DNA of 64,000 bases from Candidatus Poribacteria bacterium (GTDB taxonomy: Bacteria > Poribacteria > WGA-4E > WGA-3G), in contig JAGWBV010000008.1 of assembly GCA_021295715.1 (NCBI GenBank), positions 1 to 64,000 on the forward strand, read 5' to 3'. Below, piece after piece: positions 28,095 to 37,347 of the stretch; position 1 is the first letter of the stretch, and every line of letters begins with the position of its first letter. The translations under genes were made by a program, and so were the position numbers. The notes under the pieces are model-generated. The model was not told the origin of the DNA. It did not search any database and was given only the letters and a program-made list of their open reading frames with translations.

Positions 28095-29396
28095 TTAATC
28101 TTTGCGGAGTGCTTCAACTGGCGGGAGACTGGAAGCTTTGATTGCTGGATACATGCCAAAGAATATGCCAACCGCCGCGGAGAATGACACCGAAATCACG
28201 ACCCACTGCATAGAGACGACCGAGGGCCATTCGGGAACAATTTTAGCGATTTTAACAGCGATCATTGCCATCCCTTCGCCAGCAAAAATGCCCAAGCCGA
28301 TACCGATTGCTCCAGCGACAGCACACATTATCACTGCCTCTATGAGAAACTGAGCCAGAATATCCAAAGGTTTGGCACCGAGTGCCTTCCGGAGTCCGAT
28401 TTCTCGGGTCCGCTCAGTAACAGCGACCAACATCATATTCATAATGCCGATACCCCCAACGAGTAGTGAGAACCCAGCGATACTCCCTAAGGCAATTTTA
28501 ATCATCTTACTGATCTTCTGTAACTGCTCCATGCCTGCACGCATCTCCCGAATTCGGACAAAGTCATCTTGGTTATTATGCCGCTTTCTGATGACGGTTC
28601 TCACCTCTTCAATGGCTTTTGGGACAGCGTCAACAGTATTCGCGAAAACCATAATATTTCCTACCTCATCGTCACCTGTCAAACGCTCTTGGACAGTTGA
28701 TACAGGGATAAAGGCGAGGTTGTCGTAACTCCATCCAAACTGGAAACTTGTCCCTCTCGGAACGAGCGTGCCAACAACCGTGAGACGTTCAGTGGACCGC
28801 CTTCTCGTTCTCCTTCCCCATTGATCTCGGTAACTAACCCTTCTTGCGATTTTGACCTCTTGACCTAAAGGGGATGTATTACCAAATAACTCGGTTGCGA
28901 GTTCATCTCCGAGCACACAAATTTTTGTTGCGTTTTGGACATCTTCGTCTGTGATGAAGCGTCCCTCTTTAATGTCCCAATCCATTGCGGTTGTATAGTT
29001 AGCGTCTACGCCGTTGTAGCCGGCACGCGTTTCTGTGCCGCCCGGCCCCTGAAACAGGACACCGCGCCAATCCGCAAGTCTCGACGTGACTGAACTCACA
29101 GATGGACATTCTGCTTCGATCGCCAATACGTCTTCATATTCCATGTATTCATTGCTACGGATGCGGACCCACCTATTATTTTCTCGTTTGTATGAGGTCT
29201 GGTATAGCGTAATTCGGGTTGCCCCACCCATTTTTTTTGCATCTTCTATCACAATTTGCTTAGCACCATCACCGATAGCAATCATAGCCAGCACGGCTGC
29301 GATACCGATGATAATACCAAGCATTGTCAGCAGCGAGCGCATCTTATTTGAACGAATCGCGGAGATCCCAATGGATATTCCTTCAATGAAGCGCAT
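28095..29396 (-). CDS. MacB/FtsX-type ABC permease (paralogue 3)
   Basis: 433 residues from the ATG at 29394-29396. This start is chosen over one 22 codons upstream because it aligns with paralogue 2 (MRFIEGISIG) and has AGGAGG at 29401-29406. Same layout: TM, MacB-type periplasmic domain, FtsX triple TM. It heads the operon of three permeases and the adaptor, with 284 nt to paralogue 2. The substrate could be a lipid, lipoprotein, peptide or toxin, and this cannot be read from sequence. Confidence 0.9.
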   Translation of the reverse strand: MRFIEGISIGISAIRSNKMRSLLTMLGIIIGIAAVLAMIAIGDGAKQIVIEDAKKMGGATRITLYQTSYKRENNRWVRIRSNEYMEYEDVLAIEAECPSVSSVTSRLADWRGVLFQGPGGTETRAGYNGVDANYTTAMDWDIKEGRFITDEDVQNATKICVLGDELATELFGNTSPLGQEVKIARRVSYRDQWGRRTRRRSTERLTVVGTLVPRGTSFQFGWSYDNLAFIPVSTVQERLTGDDEVGNIMVFANTVDAVPKAIEEVRTVIRKRHNNQDDFVRIREMRAGMEQLQKISKMIKIALGSIAGFSLLVGGIGIMNMMLVAVTERTREIGLRKALGAKPLDILAQFLIEAVIMCAVAGAIGIGLGIFAGEGMAMIAVKIAKIVPEWPSVVSMQWVVISVSFSAAVGIFFGMYPAIKASSLPPVEALRKD

Positions 29397-29812
29397 GTTT
29401 CCTCCTGAACTTTTTTGTGTGTTTGTTGTCAAAATAAAGTGTCTATTGGAAGTGTTTGACATAATTATCGTAAATAGGTTTATACAAGTTTCATGTAAAA
29501 AGATTTTAATCAGTTATTTTGGGTGAAGTAACAATTTAGCCTTTTTGTTAATTTTTGGATTGACGAAGGAAAATACCACATGCTTATCTAAATTTATCTC
29601 ACACGACTCCGTGCTTCAGCGAGAGGCGTATATCAAGACAAAATGGGTTGTCAAAAAAGACAAGAATTTTTCATTATAATTTGACAAACGCGAGAGGATA
29701 GTGTATAATTTAAACAACACCGAGAAGAAATATAGGTGTGATTCCAAGTATATTGTACGCATAGTTGCTAACAGCATTTTTGTTGTTGGCAAGTTTGTAT
29801 TACAGGGAATTT
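29397..29812. other. region between permease operon and tRNA cluster
   Basis: 416 nt without a convincing gene. It must contain the minus-strand promoter of the permease operon (not identified) and holds the plus-strand tRNA promoter at 29681-29709. AT-rich throughout. Confidence 0.5.
29681..29709 (+). promoter_or_regulatory. consensus sigma70 promoter of the tRNA cluster
   Basis: Perfect TTGACA (29681-29686), 17-nt spacer, perfect TATAAT (29704-29709). About 100 nt upstream of the first tRNA and followed by tRNAs and tig-clpP-clpX-lon, all on the same strand with no clear terminator before tig. Confidence 0.85.
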
Positions 29813-29882
29813 CGGGGCGTAGCGCAGCCCGGCTAGCGCGTCTGCTTTGGGAGCAGAAGGTCGGAGGTTCGAATCCTCTCGC

Positions 29883-29887
<5 letters not shown>
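29813..29887 (+). tRNA. tRNA-Pro(TGG), 3' end overlapping next tRNA
   Basis: Cloverleaf with D arm, anticodon loop TTTGGGA (anticodon TGG) and T arm GGAGG-TTCGAAT-CCTCT. Acceptor CGGGGCG pairs with CGCCCCC except for a C1-C72 mismatch, where G72 is expected. The last 5 nt are shared with the following tRNA-Arg. No CCA encoded. Confidence 0.8.
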
Positions 29888-29950
<63 letters not shown>

Positions 29951-29956
<6 letters not shown>

Positions 29957-29987
29957 CTTTTCAGACGGCTCGATACGGAAGCACGCC
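29951..29987 (+). other. hairpin overlapping the tRNA-Arg 3' end
   Basis: GGCGTGCTT (29951-29959) pairs perfectly with AAGCACGCC (29979-29987). The 5' arm is the tRNA-Arg acceptor 3' strand, so the hairpin competes with the acceptor stem. Next to it is a CACGATCACGATCAT word (minus strand) also found inside pdxA near 38020. Confidence 0.6.
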
Positions 29988-30033
29988 ATCACAATGATCG
30001 TGATCGTGTGACTTCCGAGAAGAATCGAAGCGT

Positions 30034-30106
30034 GGTGGATGTAGCTCAGGGGTAGAGCACTTGACTGTGGATCAAGTGGGCGTGGGTTCAAATCCCATCA
30101 TCCACC
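30034..30106 (+). tRNA. tRNA-His(GTG)
   Basis: Complete cloverleaf. Acceptor GTGGATG/CATCCAC pairs fully, with the extra G-1 opposite C73 typical for tRNA-His. Anticodon loop CTGTGGA. No encoded CCA. Confidence 0.95.
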
Positions 30107-30121
30107 TTTAATACATAATAT

Positions 30122-30194
30122 GCGTCCGTAGTTCAATGGATAGAGCAATAGTCTTCGGAACTATAAGTTGGGGGTTCGAATCCCTCCGGACGCG
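30122..30194 (+). tRNA. tRNA-Arg(TCG)
   Basis: Acceptor GCGTCCG/CGGACGC, anticodon stem ATAGT/ACTAT with loop CTTCGGA (anticodon TCG), T arm GGGGG-TTCGAAT-CCCTC. Fully paired. No CCA. Confidence 0.95.
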
Positions 30195-30303
30195 GATATT
30201 TTTTGGATGCGGGGTGTTCGCTTTGAAAGCGCGCCCAAACAATTAGCGAGTGGTACTTACAGCGTCTATGGTAATAGAGCCATGCTTCAGAGCGAAAACA
30301 GAC

Positions 30304-30376
30304 GCGCCGTTAGCTCAATTGGCAGAGCATCTGACTCTTAATCAGGCGGTTGAAGGTTCGATTCCTTCACGGCGCA
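30304..30376 (+). tRNA. tRNA-Lys(CTT)
   Basis: Acceptor GCGCCGT/ACGGCGC, anticodon loop CTCTTAA (anticodon CTT), T arm GAAGG-TTCGATT-CCTTC, discriminator A. Complete. Confidence 0.95.
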
Positions 30377-30401
30377 TCGAAAGACTGTCATAAGCGTGTT
30401 C

Positions 30402-30486
30402 GGGCGGGTGCTGGAATTGGTAGACAGGATAGACTTAGGATCTATTGGGGTTACGCCTCGTGAGGGTTCAAGTCCCGAGTTTTGAC
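30402..30486 (+). tRNA. tRNA-Leu(TAG) with broken 3' acceptor
   Basis: D arm (GGAATTGGTAGAC), anticodon stem ATAGA/TCTAT with loop CTTAGGA (anticodon TAG), a long variable arm as in class II tRNAs, and T loop TTCAAGT. But T-stem pairs 49-50 fail and the 3' strand GTTTTGA does not pair with the 5' strand GGGCGGG. Possibly a pseudo-tRNA or a misassembled end. Confidence 0.6.
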
Positions 30487-30530
30487 TTAAAGTATTCGGG
30501 CTTTGAACGCCTGGCGTGAGGATAGAAAAT

Positions 30531-31835
30531 TTGAAAGTTCAAATTGAAAGGTTAGACACCACGAGAATCCGTTTGGACATAGAGATTCCTGCTGAAGATG
30601 TCAATGCAGCATTGGCGGAAACTTGTGAGTCGTTACGTACCCAAGTCTCTATTCCGGGTTTCCGGAAAGGTCGTGTCCCGATAGCAATCCTCAAATCACG
30701 ATTCCCTGAACACGTCAACAGCGAAGCTGTTCGATATCTTGTCGCTCCTGCCTACGAAGATGCAATCTATAACGAACGGCTCAATCCACTCACACAACCC
30801 ACCTTCGCGCCGCCGCTTACTGAATTACAAGTCAAAGAAAACGAGCCTTTCACGTTCTCAGCCACCGTAGACATTCGCCCCAATATCAGCCTTCCGAGTT
30901 ATGATGAACTCGTAACCGATAAAAATCCAGTTAACGTGCCCCGTGAAGATGTTGATACTTATATTACGCGGTTGCAAGCGCAATCTGCAACTTATGAACC
31001 GCTCGATGTTGAACGTCCGGTCCAAGAGAATGACTGCGTTCGGATAGATTGGGAATGCTCACTCGACGGAAATCGAATTGATGCCGAGTCACGACAAGAT
31101 GTTGATATAGAACTCGGCGTTGGGGCTATACACGAAAAACTTGAGCAGGCGTTACTCGAAATGGAGATCGGGGATACAAATAATGTGGATATTGAATTTC
31201 CACAAGACCATAGTGTCGCTGAACTGGCAGGCAAATCTGCTCAATACGAAATAACGCTGCACGCTATCACAGAAAAACAACTCCCGCCCTTAGATGACGA
31301 GTTTGCCAAAGACCTTGGGTATGAAACCTATTCTCAACTTTATGGGTTGATATGGAACAATCTTGTTGAGGAAGAGACGAGTCTACATGTTGATAAACAG
31401 AAGGGAGAATTGCTGGAGCAACTCATCGAAAAAACCGATATTACCATCCCAGATCCCTTAGTCGATCAATATGTCCAACAAACACTTCAGAACGTCAAAC
31501 AACAACTGGCAAATGAGCACAGAAGTCCTGAAGATGCTGGGATTAACATGGATACCCTGCCCGATGAGTTACGTCGAGATGTTATTCAACAAACAAAACA
31601 GTCATGGATTTTCGAGATAATCGCTGAGAAGGAAGGCATTTTCGTATCCGATGACGAATTAGAACATGAGATTCGACGCGCTGCAGAACAACAAAATCGA
31701 GACGCTCAAAAATACGCTTCTCTGCTAAAGTCCAGCAATCGATTAGAGGATTTTCGGGGACAATTACAACACGAAAAAATTTATCAATTCCTGATTAATC
31801 GCGCATCTGCCAAGCAATCGCTCATAATTACCTGA
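30531..31835 (+). CDS. tig: trigger factor
   Basis: Ribosome-associated chaperone and peptidyl-prolyl isomerase, 434 residues, the usual length. N-terminal ribosome-binding domain with signature GFRKGRVP. PPIase (FKBP-like) domain at about 150-240 (NDCVRIDWECSLDG, VGAIHEKLEQALLEMEIGD). Helical C-terminal cradle. The GTG at 30516 also opens the frame, but TTG at 30531 is preferred because TGAGGA sits 8 nt upstream and the protein then begins MKVQIERL like other trigger factors. First gene of the tig-clpP-clpX-lon set, 45 nt after the tRNA cluster. Confidence 0.93.
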   Translation: MKVQIERLDTTRIRLDIEIPAEDVNAALAETCESLRTQVSIPGFRKGRVPIAILKSRFPEHVNSEAVRYLVAPAYEDAIYNERLNPLTQPTFAPPLTELQVKENEPFTFSATVDIRPNISLPSYDELVTDKNPVNVPREDVDTYITRLQAQSATYEPLDVERPVQENDCVRIDWECSLDGNRIDAESRQDVDIELGVGAIHEKLEQALLEMEIGDTNNVDIEFPQDHSVAELAGKSAQYEITLHAITEKQLPPLDDEFAKDLGYETYSQLYGLIWNNLVEEETSLHVDKQKGELLEQLIEKTDITIPDPLVDQYVQQTLQNVKQQLANEHRSPEDAGINMDTLPDELRRDVIQQTKQSWIFEIIAEKEGIFVSDDELEHEIRRAAEQQNRDAQKYASLLKSSNRLEDFRGQLQHEKIYQFLINRASAKQSLIIT

Positions 31836-31837
31836 AG

Positions 31838-31952
31838 AATAGCAGTCAGCCATCAGCCAGAAGCAGGTATTCTTAAACGAAAACCTCTCCTACTGACTGC
31901 TGAAAGGATTTTTGAAAAAAATCCGACCTGACGGCTGATGGCTATTAAAAAA
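31838..31952. repeat. nested-hairpin repeat between tig and clpP
   Basis: Arms AGCAGTCAGCCATCAGCC and GACGGCTGATGGCTATT enclose the inner hairpin GGATTTTT..AAAAATCC (31906-31924), itself framed by TGAAA and CGACCTGAC. Ends directly before the clpP ATG. Confidence 0.8.
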
Positions 31953-31953
31953 T

Positions 31954-32586
31954 ATGAACCTTGTACCTATCGTCGTTGAACAAACCAGCCGAGGCGAACG
32001 CTCATACGATATTTATTCTCGTCTACTTGAAGACCGAATTATCATGATCGGGACACCGATTGATGATGATGTCATCGCGAACATTGTAACAGCACAGATG
32101 CTTTTCCTTGAGGGGAAGGACCCGGATGCAGACATAGTGCTCTATATTAACACACCCGGTGGTTCCGTTTCTGCCGGTTTGGCAATCTATGACACGATGC
32201 AGTATATCAAAGCCGATGTCCAGACATGGTGTTTAGGTAGAGCTTATAGTATGGGAGCTATTCTTCTCGCTGCGGGAGCACCCGGGAAGCGTTACGCGCT
32301 TCCACATGCAAAAGCACTCATTCACCAACCGATGGCAAGTGGCATCGGGGGTCAAGCCTCTGATATTAGCATCCATGCAAAAGAAATTCTGCAGGAACGC
32401 GACCGACTTTATTCTATTTTAGCAGCGCATACGGGTCAAGATATTGAGAAGATCGCGACTGATGCCGACCGTGACTATTACATGACTGCTGAACAGGCAC
32501 TTAAATACGGTCTCGTTGACCAAGTCGTCTTCCAACGTGCCATACAGCAAGACGGCAATCAGCAATCGGCAATCAGCAATCGGTAA
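31954..32586 (+). CDS. clpP: ATP-dependent Clp protease proteolytic subunit
   Basis: Serine peptidase of the cytosolic ClpXP complex, 210 residues. Catalytic triad S99 (GRAYSMGA), H124 (LIHQP) and D173 are in register with E. coli ClpP. INTPGGS forms the oxyanion loop. The last ten residues ([12 protein letters not shown]) are read from a nested-hairpin repeat that overlaps the 3' end, so the tail is not conserved sequence. No Shine-Dalgarno is visible: the repeat end CTATTAAAAAAT directly precedes the ATG. Confidence 0.95.
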   Translation: MNLVPIVVEQTSRGERSYDIYSRLLEDRIIMIGTPIDDDVIANIVTAQMLFLEGKDPDADIVLYINTPGGSVSAGLAIYDTMQYIKADVQTWCLGRAYSMGAILLAAGAPGKRYALPHAKALIHQPMASGIGGQASDISIHAKEILQERDRLYSILAAHTGQDIEKIATDADRDYYMTAEQALKYGLVDQVVFQRAIQQDGNQQSAISNR

Positions 32587-32704
32587 AGAGATTTTCTGGT
32601 GGAAGTACGTCCTCTTCACTAACGACTGAAAGGATTTTTTGAAAAAAATCCGCCCTGACTGCGACGCAAGACGCGTGTGCGCTTGCGGGACAATGCTATA
32701 AAAA
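32549..32704. repeat. nested-hairpin repeat overlapping clpP 3' end
   Basis: Starts within clpP with CAATCAGCAATCGG words. Inner hairpin GGATTTTTT-G-AAAAAAATCC at 32632-32651, framed by GACTGAA and CGCCCTGAC, then a second GC-rich hairpin CGCAAG..CTTGCG. Confidence 0.75.
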
Positions 32705-32718
32705 AGGAGAGAACTTCT

Positions 32719-34254
32719 ATGTCCGAATCCATCCATCGTGATTTGTTCTGTTCATTCTGCCAACAGGAGAGTACGCAAGTCCGCCGACTCCTTCAGGGCA
32801 GAGAAGCAAATATTTGCGTTGAATGTATTGTCCGATTGTCAGCGTCCACTGTAGATAGTGCTTCCTGTTCATTTTGTAGACGCGATAACACCCAGATCGA
32901 AAGACTTTTTAACGGACTTGATGCAAATATCTGTGAGAAATGTCTTGCCGAGTGTATCGTTGTTTGTAATGACATTCTCACGCGTGAACCCGATGGGAGT
33001 CTCGACTTTTCTATAGAGGACTTTAAAAGCGGTGATTCGAGCGAACAGGAGGGATCTGGCAGTGGTCCTGAGCGTAGAGCTTCACGGGTTCGTGGAAGTA
33101 GTGCCCACGAGCAAATGGAAACTGATCCTGCAAACACAACACACTCTCGAACAGAAAATGAACAAGACCCATTTGCAGCACCGCCTTCACCCGAAAAAAT
33201 TAAAGCAAAGCTTGATGAATATGTAGTCGGTCAGGAAGATGCGAAAAAGACGTTATCTGTTGCTGTTTACACACATTATAAACGCTTACACCATGGCAAT
33301 ACAACTGATGAGGTTGAATTAGACAAGAGCAACATTTTACTCATTGGTCCAACCGGCACGGGAAAAACGCTCCTCGCGCAAACCCTCGCTAAGGTGTTAG
33401 ACGTGCCATTCGCTATTACCGATGCAACGACGTTGACGGAAGCAGGGTACGTGGGTGAAGATGTCGAAAATATCATCTTGAAGTTGGTCCAAGCCGCAGA
33501 TGGTGATGTCGCCCGTGCAGAAACAGGCATCATTTATATTGATGAAATTGATAAGATCACACGTAAATCTGAAAACCCATCAATTACTCGTGATGTTTCC
33601 GGTGAAGGTGTTCAGCAGGCATTGCTTAAGATTCTTGAAGGAACAATGGCGAATGTTCCACCGCGCGGCGGCAGGAAGCACCCGCATCAAGAGATGATCG
33701 AGGTGAACACCAAAAAGGTGTTGTTCATTTGTGGTGGGACCTTTATTGGGTTGGAAAAGGGCATTAATGATAGACTTGGAAAACAGAGTATTGGCTTTGG
33801 TTCGCCTATTCAACCTAAGCGTGAAACAAAAATTCATGAAATTCTCGCACAGGTAACACCAAAGGATCTCATTAAATACGGTTTTATACCAGAATTAATT
33901 GGGCGCCTACCGGTTGTCACAACGCTTCATGAACTGGATGCCCCAGCACTCGTTCGCATTCTCACTGAACCCAAGAACGCTTTGATTAGGCAATATCAGC
34001 ATCTCTTGGCTTATGAAGGCGTGCAATTCCACGTGTCTGATGAGGCGTTAACCGCCATTGCAGATGAGGTAATTGAACGTGAAACTGGGGCGCGTGGGTT
34101 AAGGGCTGTTTTTGAAAGAATTATGCTTGATACGCTTTATCGTCTTCCTTCGCTTGACGATGTTGAAGCGTGCCATGTTAGCGAAGATACCGTGCGTAAG
34201 AATGAACTGCCAGAACTCGCTTACAGGAAATCCGAAGCACTTAAAACCGCTTAA
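32719..34254 (+). CDS. clpX: ClpX unfoldase with two tandem zinc-binding modules
   Basis: AAA+ unfoldase that feeds ClpP, 511 residues against about 420 usual. Two C-X2-C-X18-C-X2-C modules stand in tandem: C11, C14, C33, C36 and C50, C53, C72, C75. The second continues into CNDIL like normal ClpX. A charged linker of about 70 residues follows. AAA+ motifs: Walker A GPTGTGKT (210-217), Walker B IIYIDEID, pore loop GYVGED, RKH loop GGRKHPHQE, and the ClpP-docking IGF in KQSIGFGSP. The start at 32719 is chosen for GGAG upstream. An in-frame ATG at 32677 lies inside a repeat. Confidence 0.95.
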   Translation: MSESIHRDLFCSFCQQESTQVRRLLQGREANICVECIVRLSASTVDSASCSFCRRDNTQIERLFNGLDANICEKCLAECIVVCNDILTREPDGSLDFSIEDFKSGDSSEQEGSGSGPERRASRVRGSSAHEQMETDPANTTHSRTENEQDPFAAPPSPEKIKAKLDEYVVGQEDAKKTLSVAVYTHYKRLHHGNTTDEVELDKSNILLIGPTGTGKTLLAQTLAKVLDVPFAITDATTLTEAGYVGEDVENIILKLVQAADGDVARAETGIIYIDEIDKITRKSENPSITRDVSGEGVQQALLKILEGTMANVPPRGGRKHPHQEMIEVNTKKVLFICGGTFIGLEKGINDRLGKQSIGFGSPIQPKRETKIHEILAQVTPKDLIKYGFIPELIGRLPVVTTLHELDAPALVRILTEPKNALIRQYQHLLAYEGVQFHVSDEALTAIADEVIERETGARGLRAVFERIMLDTLYRLPSLDDVEACHVSEDTVRKNELPELAYRKSEALKTA

Positions 34255-34345
34255 TAGTTTTTAATTATTCCTTGCGGAGGGATGAGGTGGGTTTGGGAGT
34301 TCACGGTCTCTTCCGTATATCTAAAGTCCTAACGCACGTCGCTAC
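34254..34345 (-). repeat. CCTTGCGG leader repeat between clpX and lon
   Basis: A copy whose leader end (CCGCAAGGAATAATTAAAAA) points to the minus strand, where no gene starts. It is thus a stray copy. The rest shares CCGTATATC and ACGTCGCTAC words with the copy at 38575. Confidence 0.6.
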
Positions 34346-34377
34346 ACCACAAGGTAAAATTAAAAAAGGAAAAAAAT

Positions 34378-36825
34378 ATGAATTCGACAGCAACGAAAGA
34401 ATACGAAACGGTAAGTTTACCCGTTATCTATTTGCCCCCGGATTTCGATGCGATTTTGATTTTTCCGAGGACAAGATCTCTTTTAAATGTTGCCCGCCAA
34501 AGGGGAGTCCAGGCAACCCATACTGCCCTCAGCGCAAATAGGCGTATACTCCTTCTCTACCAAAAAGTGGAACTGGAAGAAGGGGAAGAGGTGACTCCGG
34601 AACACCTCCACACCGTTGGTGCTGTCGCAAATATCATTGAGTCTTATGAACCCGGCGACGGCACCATCCGAATCGCTATTGCCGCAGAACATCGCGCAAT
34701 AGTTCTCCGTTTTACAGAGACTGATGACTTTTTGAGTGCGGACGTGCAAATCGTCCATGAGGAGATAGGCTTAGCGAGCACCTCCGAGGCTCTCATGAAG
34801 GAAGCCAGAAAACTTTTCAATGAGTATGCAAAGACGCGACAGCAGGAACAGAGTAGGGGTTCACAACCTCAAGGTTTAAGCTCTGATGAAGTCAAACGCT
34901 CCATTAAGGAGCAAGAAGAACCTGGGCATCTCGCAGATACTATCGCAGGAATTCTCAATCTCACGCCATCGGAACGCCAAGCTGTTATGGACGAACTGAA
35001 TCCTATTAAGCGTCTACAACTCATCATCCAGTTTTTGAACCAAGCACTGGAACGGAATGAACTCCGTGATGACATTCATAATCAGGTTCGCGAATCCGTC
35101 CAGAAGACGCATCGTGAATTCTACCTTCAGGAACAGATGAAGGTTATCCAGAAAGAACTGGGTAGGGATGATATTGCTGAAGTTGATGAGCTCCGAGAAC
35201 AGGTGAAAAACGCTGGCTTGTCTGAAGAAGCGGAAGAAAAGGCTCTTAAAGAGCTCGATCGGCTGGCACAGATACCCCCGCAGTCTGCTGAATCTGGCGT
35301 TATCCGCACTTATGTTGATTGGATACTTGCGCTACCGTGGAAAGAGAAAACAGAGGATCAGCTTGAACTCCCCGAAGCACAGCGGATACTTGATGAGGAC
35401 CACTACGGGTTAGAGAAACCAAAAGAAAACGTGTTGGAATACCTTGCTGTTTTACAACTCGTCAAACACCTCAAAGGACCTATTATCTGTCTTGTTGGTC
35501 CTCCCGGGGTTGGAAAAACCTCACTCGGCAAATCAATTGCCCGCGCCACAGGTAGAAAGTTTGTCAGAATGTCTCTCGGTGGTGTTCGAGACGAAGCTGA
35601 GATTCGCGGACACAGACGCACTTATATCGGTGCAATCCCTGGACGTATCATCCAAGGACTCCGCGATGTCAAGTCGAAAAATCCACTGTTCTTGCTTGAT
35701 GAGATTGATAAACTCAGCTCGGATTTCCGGGGCGATCCTGCATCTGCTCTCCTGGAAGTGCTTGATCCCGAACAAAACTCCACTTTCCGAGATCATTACA
35801 TGGATATCGCATTCGACCTCTCGGATGTTATGTTTATCACGACTGCCAACACCCGTGTTACGATACCGCCTGCACTCCAGGACCGGATGGAAATCATTGA
35901 GTTGCCGGGTTATACAGATTTTGAGAAGCATAACATCACTACCTTTACACCGAATGGTCTTATCCCTAAGCAACTCGAACGTCATGGGCTTTCAGATAAC
36001 AATGTCGCTTTCACCGACGAAGCCATCTTTGAGATGATTCACAAGTACACGCGTGAGGCTGGGGTGCGAAACCTTGAACGCACAATCACGACTGTCATGC
36101 GAAAGGTTGCGAGGGAGATCGTCACGGAAGATACGCCAGATCTCAAGGTTGAAGTGACACCTGCGAACTTAAGCGACTATCTCGGACCTGCGAAATGGAC
36201 GCGCACGAAAGCTGAAGAACGTAATGAAGTCGGTGTTGCGACAGGCATGGTATGGACCCAAATCGGCGGTGATATTGTTTCTGTTGAAGCAACAACGATG
36301 CAGGGAGAAGGCAAACTGAATATGACAGGTCAACTTCAGGAAGTGATGCGTGAGTCTGTTCAGACTGCTGTCGCTTACATCCGCTCCCGCGCCGAATCTT
36401 TCGGACTCTCCGACAATCGGTTTGATCAACAGGACATCCATATTCACATTCCGGAAGGCGCAGTGCCAAAGGATGGTCCGTCCGCTGGTATCACCCTCGC
36501 CACAGCGATTCTCTCAGCGCTCACAGGAAAGTCTGTTCGCAAAGATGTTGCCATGACCGGAGAGATTACGCTCCGCGGAAGAGTTCTGCCGATTGGTGGC
36601 TTAAAAGAAAAAGCACTCGCTGCCTATCGAAACGGTATTTTCGACATCATTATTCCTGAGGACAACGAGAAAGATGAGACTGACATCCCGACCGAAATTC
36701 GGGAAGGCATCCGTTTTCACAAAGTCAACGATATGACACAGGTGCTGGAACAGGCACTCACAGATCCCATCGTGGAACCCGAAGTTCCTGTAGAAGTGCC
36801 GGTTGTCTCCCAACCACCAGTGTAA
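34378..36825 (+). CDS. lon: ATP-dependent protease Lon
   Basis: 815 residues, LonA type. N-terminal substrate-binding (LAN) domain to about 200, helical region, AAA+ module with [12 protein letters not shown] and LFLLDEIDK, sensor [17 protein letters not shown], and the C-terminal protease with catalytic S702 (KDGPSAG) and K743 ([10 protein letters not shown]). Degrades misfolded and regulatory proteins in the cytosol. Shine-Dalgarno AAAGGAA. Closes the tig-clpP-clpX-lon run. An overlapping ORF in another frame at 34272 is not real. Confidence 0.97.
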   Translation: MNSTATKEYETVSLPVIYLPPDFDAILIFPRTRSLLNVARQRGVQATHTALSANRRILLLYQKVELEEGEEVTPEHLHTVGAVANIIESYEPGDGTIRIAIAAEHRAIVLRFTETDDFLSADVQIVHEEIGLASTSEALMKEARKLFNEYAKTRQQEQSRGSQPQGLSSDEVKRSIKEQEEPGHLADTIAGILNLTPSERQAVMDELNPIKRLQLIIQFLNQALERNELRDDIHNQVRESVQKTHREFYLQEQMKVIQKELGRDDIAEVDELREQVKNAGLSEEAEEKALKELDRLAQIPPQSAESGVIRTYVDWILALPWKEKTEDQLELPEAQRILDEDHYGLEKPKENVLEYLAVLQLVKHLKGPIICLVGPPGVGKTSLGKSIARATGRKFVRMSLGGVRDEAEIRGHRRTYIGAIPGRIIQGLRDVKSKNPLFLLDEIDKLSSDFRGDPASALLEVLDPEQNSTFRDHYMDIAFDLSDVMFITTANTRVTIPPALQDRMEIIELPGYTDFEKHNITTFTPNGLIPKQLERHGLSDNNVAFTDEAIFEMIHKYTREAGVRNLERTITTVMRKVAREIVTEDTPDLKVEVTPANLSDYLGPAKWTRTKAEERNEVGVATGMVWTQIGGDIVSVEATTMQGEGKLNMTGQLQEVMRESVQTAVAYIRSRAESFGLSDNRFDQQDIHIHIPEGAVPKDGPSAGITLATAILSALTGKSVRKDVAMTGEITLRGRVLPIGGLKEKALAAYRNGIFDIIIPEDNEKDETDIPTEIREGIRFHKVNDMTQVLEQALTDPIVEPEVPVEVPVVSQPPV

Positions 36826-36830
36826 GAATA

Positions 36831-36926
36831 GTTATCAGTTATCGGTTAAAGAGATGCTTGTGGCGGTTACCTGATGTGCCACTGCCACAACCCCTTAACC
36901 GACAACCGACAACCGACAACTATTAA
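36831..36926. repeat. nested-hairpin repeat between lon and rqcP
   Basis: Arms AATAGTTATCAGTTATCGGTTA and TAACCGACAACCGACAACTATT (each shown with gaps in pairing) around a TGTGGC..GCCACA core. Ends 3 nt before the rqcP start region. Confidence 0.75.
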
Positions 36927-36929
36927 AAA

Positions 36930-37193
36930 ATGCGCTTAGACAAATTCCTGCAGGTCAGTCGTCTCGTGAAACGACGTACAATCGCCAACACTCTCTGCAG
37001 CAAAGGTGCGGTCAGCGTCAATGGACACGCTGCGAAAGCGGGAAAAATGCTCGCTGTTGGTGATGTTATCTGCTTACCTCATCCATCCGGCGATGAAGAG
37101 GCACCTGAACCTGAATACGAGGTGCTTGAACTGCCCGCTGGAAACGTTTCGCGTGCCCGTGCCACAACGCTCTATCGTCAACTAAACTCGTAG
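36930..37193 (+). CDS. rqcP: S4-domain RNA-binding protein, RqcP-like
   Basis: 87 residues, almost entirely one S4 domain: MRLDKFLQVSRLVKRRT, then SKGAVSVNGHAAKAG. This N-terminus is typical of RqcP (YabO), which stabilises tRNA on obstructed 50S subunits during alanine tailing by RqcH. Hsp15-like proteins share the fold, but they are longer. No Shine-Dalgarno: the repeat end ACTATTAAAAA precedes the ATG. Its place after lon fits a protein-quality-control role. Confidence 0.85.
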   Translation: MRLDKFLQVSRLVKRRTIANTLCSKGAVSVNGHAAKAGKMLAVGDVICLPHPSGDEEAPEPEYEVLELPAGNVSRARATTLYRQLNS

Positions 37194-37274
37194 TCTCTAT
37201 CTCCTGATCAAGCAAGGCACATCAGCCTATGAGTTTGTCATTTGAGAAAACCGCAGTCGCTACGAAGCCGAAGT

Positions 37275-37294
37275 CCCACGCTTTAGCGTGTGGG
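37275..37294. other. small palindrome in rqcP-pdxA spacer
   Basis: CCCACGC-TTTA-GCGTGTGGG, an imperfect hairpin without a T-run. Possibly a processing or weak terminator structure. Confidence 0.4.
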
Positions 37295-37347
37295 CACTAT
37301 CACATCCAGCACATCAAGAACCGCAGTGGAACTGCGTCCAAGGGACC

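Noticed and set aside
23122-29462. Complete MacAB exporter
   Set aside because: No Walker A/B ATPase domain occurs in any of the four genes, so it cannot be called complete.
34272-34541. 89-residue ORF overlapping the lon start
   Set aside because: It begins in a repeat and continues out of frame through conserved lon codons.
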